Source of the DNA: a virus | IMG/VR virus record: IMGVR_UViG_3300027675_000004 | Location: 111,054 to 175,053 of that record | Reading direction: 5' to 3' (one strand) | Length of the DNA stretch: 64,000 nucleotides | In this document: positions 62,328-64,000 of the stretch, piece by piece | Numbering within the stretch: the first letter of the stretch is position 1 | How the letters are laid out: every line of letters starts with the position of its first letter | Position numbers and translations under genes: made by a program | The notes under the pieces: model-generated | Databases searched by the model: none | Seen by the model: the letters and a program-made list of their open reading frames with translations, nothing else | Told to the model about the DNA's origin: nothing

Positions 62328-62837
62328 ATGAAGATTTACAAAACGCAGCAAGAGGTTGAGGCAGATATTAAAGATGGAGTTTTGGCAATCGAGGGGAATG
62401 TAAAGTTTGAGTGTTCGATTTCAATTAGTGCGAGCATAGTTGTTACCGCCGGGGACATCACCGCCTGTGACATCAACGCCTGGGACATCACCGCCGGGAA
62501 CATCAACGCCGGGAACATCAACGCCTGTGACATCACCGCCAGGAACATCAACGCCAGGAACATCAACGCCGGGAACATCACCGCCTGTGACATCAACGCC
62601 AGGAACATCACCGCCTGTGACATCAACGCCGGGAACATCACCGCCAGGGACATCATATATTACGCTTTCTGTTGTGTTTACAACTCGATAAAATGTGTTT
62701 CGATTAAAGCCAAACGAGAGGCACACCAAGTACCTATTTGTTTAGACGGGAAGTTAGAGATTATAAAAGCACCTGAAAAGATTAGTAATCCAAAAGAGGT
62801 TATAATTAACAATGCAAAATACAGGTTAGTGGAATAA
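62328..62837 (+). CDS. Pentad-repeat (beta-helix-like) protein, 169 aa
   Basis: Residues 41-109 consist of about 14 five-residue units of the form A-x-D/N-I-T/N (AGDIT, ACDIN, AWDIT, AGNIN), giving an all-Ile column that fits a regular beta-helix. Flanking regions are a short N-terminal domain (MKIYKTQQEVEADIKDGVLA) and a C-terminal strand-rich part. Similar repeat proteins in phages are of unknown function; some beta-helix proteins mimic DNA or form fibres. The DNA repeats are recorded separately. Confidence 0.72.
   Translation: MKIYKTQQEVEADIKDGVLAIEGNVKFECSISISASIVVTAGDITACDINAWDITAGNINAGNINACDITARNINARNINAGNITACDINARNITACDINAGNITARDIIYYAFCCVYNSIKCVSIKAKREAHQVPICLDGKLEIIKAPEKISNPKEVIINNAKYRLVE
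62448..62654 (+). repeat. 15-bp tandem repeats coding the pentad array
   Basis: About 14 copies of a 15-bp unit (GCCxxGRACATCAMC type: RAC ATC A) stand end to end with limited variation. As a multiple of three the unit keeps the frame; frames on the other strand are also open by chance. Confidence 0.85.
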
Positions 62838-62865
62838 CCAAAGCCGATAAGGTGGAAAGGGAGAA

Positions 62866-63066
62866 ATGAATGTTTATAAATGTACCATAGCAGTTAAAAA
62901 GACGGGTTATTTACCAGGAACAGAAGATGATACAACAATAATCAATGTATTAGCTAAGAATCTGAAGCACGCAATTAGTAAAGCGTCTACTTATCGGTTG
63001 GCTGGAGAAGTAAAGAAAACAACTTCAGTTGTTGATGCCACCCTTGTTATAGTTATTGATAAGTAA
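62866..63066 (+). CDS. Small hypothetical protein, 66 aa
   Basis: The protein MNVYKCTIAVKKTGYLPGTE has strands, then AKNLKHAISKASTYRLAGEV and a VDATLVIVIDK end. The YxCxIxVKKTGYLPGxEDDxxxxxVxAKNxxHAI layout is found in phage proteins. A leader AAGCCGATAAGGTGGAAAGGGAG precedes, in parts. Confidence 0.62.
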   Translation: MNVYKCTIAVKKTGYLPGTEDDTTIINVLAKNLKHAISKASTYRLAGEVKKTTSVVDATLVIVIDK

Positions 63067-63077
63067 CTAACAATCAA

Positions 63078-63212
63078 GGCGGTGGTTGAGGCGTATTGAA
63101 TACGCCAAACGGTTACGGTGTTGACTTGATAAAGTCCTTAAAATCGTAGAGCCGTATTAACCGTAAAGGAAATAAAACAAGTCCTGCAGGTCAAATCCTG
63201 CCAATCACCGCC
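63078..63212 (+). repeat. tRNA-like mosaic element (copy F) with large insert
   Basis: A 7-bp acceptor-like stem (GGCGGTG 63078-63084/CACCGCC 63206-63212) closes the element. Inside are a 7-bp hairpin with TGA loop (63090-63096/63100-63106), a compound helix (63109-63118 with 63152-63164), a hairpin GACTT/AAGTC with GATA loop (63123-63136) and a T-arm-like hairpin with six-base loop (63186-63190/63197-63201). It is too large and lacks an anticodon loop, so it is not a normal tRNA. Confidence 0.6.
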
Positions 63213-63231
63213 GATTAAATGAGGAGGGGAG

Positions 63232-63318
63232 ATGAGTATAGCTGTAGTAAAAGATTGTTATGCTGTTATGTGGAGTTATGGAGAAATTTGTGTAAGGTGT
63301 AATTGTTGTGGAAGATAA
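63232..63318 (+). CDS. Cys-rich micropeptide, 28 aa
   Basis: ATG at 63232 with GAGGGGAG upstream encodes MSIAVVKDCYAVMWSYGEIC plus VRCNCCGR. The closely spaced CxRCNCC end resembles a common small phage zinc protein. It follows copy F of the tRNA-like elements. Confidence 0.5.
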   Translation: MSIAVVKDCYAVMWSYGEICVRCNCCGR

Positions 63319-63370
63319 GATAAAAGAACTTGAGAACAAATAACCAAGCCGATAAGGCGGAAAGGGAGAT

Positions 63371-63544
63371 ATGGATAATTGGGATAATGAATGTATCATT
63401 TGGGCTGTTGTTATAATGATTATATCTATTGGGTTGATTCTCTGTTTGTCGATTTACAGTTACAAAATGAATTCTCAGTTTATAAAAAATGGATACCATC
63501 AACAACAAAAGCTCGGTGAATCTGGGGTTATCTGGGTAAAATAA
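63371..63544 (+). CDS. Membrane microprotein, 57 aa (copy 2 of a duplicated gene)
   Basis: This copy matches the gene at 60535-60708 across its length and past its stop (both are followed by ATTAACTATCAAGGCGG), with a modest number of substitutions (for example W for L in CIIWAVVIM). The membrane helix is kept and the C-terminal KMNSQFIKNGYHQQQKLGES is identical. The leader GCCGATAAGGCGGAAAGGGAG is similar. It represents a recent tandem-type duplication of roughly 200 bases at 2.8 kb distance. Confidence 0.72.
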   Translation: MDNWDNECIIWAVVIMIISIGLILCLSIYSYKMNSQFIKNGYHQQQKLGESGVIWVK

Positions 63545-63574
63545 TTAACTATCAAGGCGGAAAGGAAGTGAAGA

Positions 63575-63913
63575 ATGGAAATACAAGAAAAAGAGGTCAG
63601 TATCAATGGGGTAGTATATGTGCAAAAAAGTACAATACAGGAAAAAGATATTAACAGTGATATAAAGATTGTAGTGTTACAACGTGGTTGGATTGTTGTT
63701 GGCAGGTTTGCGAGGTTAGGATCTCAATGTAAATTGTATAATGCCTCAGTAATTAGAATATGGGGTACAACAAAAGGTTTGGGAGAACTTGCTAAAGACG
63801 GAGTTACTTCTACAACAAAATTGGATAAATGTCATGGGGTAGTTGAATTTGATTACATGACCGTTGTATTAACTCTTGACTGTGAGGTGTCTAAATGGCA
63901 AACAAAACTTTAG
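63575..63913 (+). CDS. Hypothetical protein with beta-rich fold, 112 aa
   Basis: The protein starts MEIQEKEVSINGVVYVQKST and contains IVVLQRGWIVVGRFARLGSQC, KLYNASVIRIWGTTKGLGEL and a conserved HGVVEFDYMTVVLTLDC. Such V(x)LQRGWVVVGxxxxxGxxCxLxxAxVIRxWGTTKGLGEIA features are common in phage proteins of unknown function. It overlaps the following Gly-rich gene by 19 bases. Confidence 0.75.
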   Translation: MEIQEKEVSINGVVYVQKSTIQEKDINSDIKIVVLQRGWIVVGRFARLGSQCKLYNASVIRIWGTTKGLGELAKDGVTSTTKLDKCHGVVEFDYMTVVLTLDCEVSKWQTKL

Positions 63914-64000
63914 AAGATGCTCATAGTATTATAGGCAACGGCAACGGCTACGGCTACGGCAACGGCTACGGCGACGGCAACGGCAACGGCGACGGCGACG
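63895..64000 (+). CDS. Gly/Asn/Asp/Tyr repeat protein, partial (runs off right edge)
   Basis: ATG at 63895, with GAGGTG upstream, opens MANKTLEDAHSIIGNGNGYG and continues in six-base repeats GGCxAC that code (GN/GY/GD)n. The gene is cut by the window end. Such Gly-dipeptide repeat phage proteins are low-complexity and often grow by slippage. The start overlaps the preceding 112-aa gene by 19 bases. Confidence 0.62.
   Translation, partial: MANKTLEDAHSIIGNGNGYGYGNGYGDGNGNGDGD

Noticed and set aside
1-64000. Alternative genetic code
   Set aside because: TAA, TAG and TGA all end well-supported genes and no conserved protein reads through any of them, except the frameshifted primase, which needs a frame change and not stop reassignment.

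Overview
This window looks like part of a large, strongly AT-rich double-stranded DNA bacteriophage or phage-like plasmid genome. It is densely packed with about 150 mostly small genes. It carries a phage-type DNA replication and recombination set, many proteins of the conserved-phage-hypothetical type, and no recognisable virion structural genes. TAA, TAG and TGA all act as stops, so the standard bacterial code applies. Start sites are preceded by extended Shine-Dalgarno sequences of the AGAAAGGAG type and promoters are sigma70-like (TTGACA/TATAAT), which points to a bacterial host. The host itself cannot be named.

Layout. From 1 to about 52.4 kb every convincing gene is on the minus strand. 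From 54.2 kb to the right edge every gene is on the plus strand. The divergent switch at 50.7-55.2 kb is largely non-coding. It holds a 20-copy 11-bp array, a 60-copy 9-bp array, imperfect direct repeats and three predicted promoters, and is the best candidate for a replication origin or master control region. Left block: a primase-MCM helicase fusion interrupted by an intein and an apparent frameshift (1-4.2 kb); a zinc-binding DNA-maintenance candidate (5.2 kb); an envelope cluster with an SPFH protein, an exported Gln-rich protein and a lipoprotein (6.7-9.5 kb); a SNF2 helicase, RuvB, a tyrosine recombinase and an excisionase-like gene (9.9-14.2 kb); a receiver-like cyclic-phosphate protein, an intein-bearing DNA methyltransferase and RtcB RNA ligase (14.5-21 kb); then about 30 kb of small accessory genes. 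These include a GP88-like protein, an HNH-type protein, an ACP-like protein without its serine, a radical SAM/SPASM protein, a SprT-like protease, a cell-wall hydrolase-like protein, a KH protein and peptide deformylase. Right block: DNA-binding candidates, ribbon-helix-helix and zinc-binding microproteins, two more radical SAM-type proteins, a pentad-repeat protein, a recently duplicated membrane microprotein and structured RNAs.

How the parts fit. Primase-MCM, SNF2 helicase, RuvB, a resolvase-like nuclease and the methyltransferase form a replication-recombination-modification set. RtcB and the cyclic-phosphate receiver-like protein suggest RNA repair. Peptide deformylase, the KH protein and an L7/L12-like C-terminal domain suggest interference with or support of translation. 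The envelope cluster may act at the host membrane.

The most unusual signals are non-coding: two pseudoknotted RNA candidates (4756-4888 and 58772-58927), a three-hairpin leader before the HNH gene, a family of three tRNA-like mosaic elements sharing one 5' module, and several tandem arrays, two of which (and probably a third at the right edge) encode regular protein repeats.
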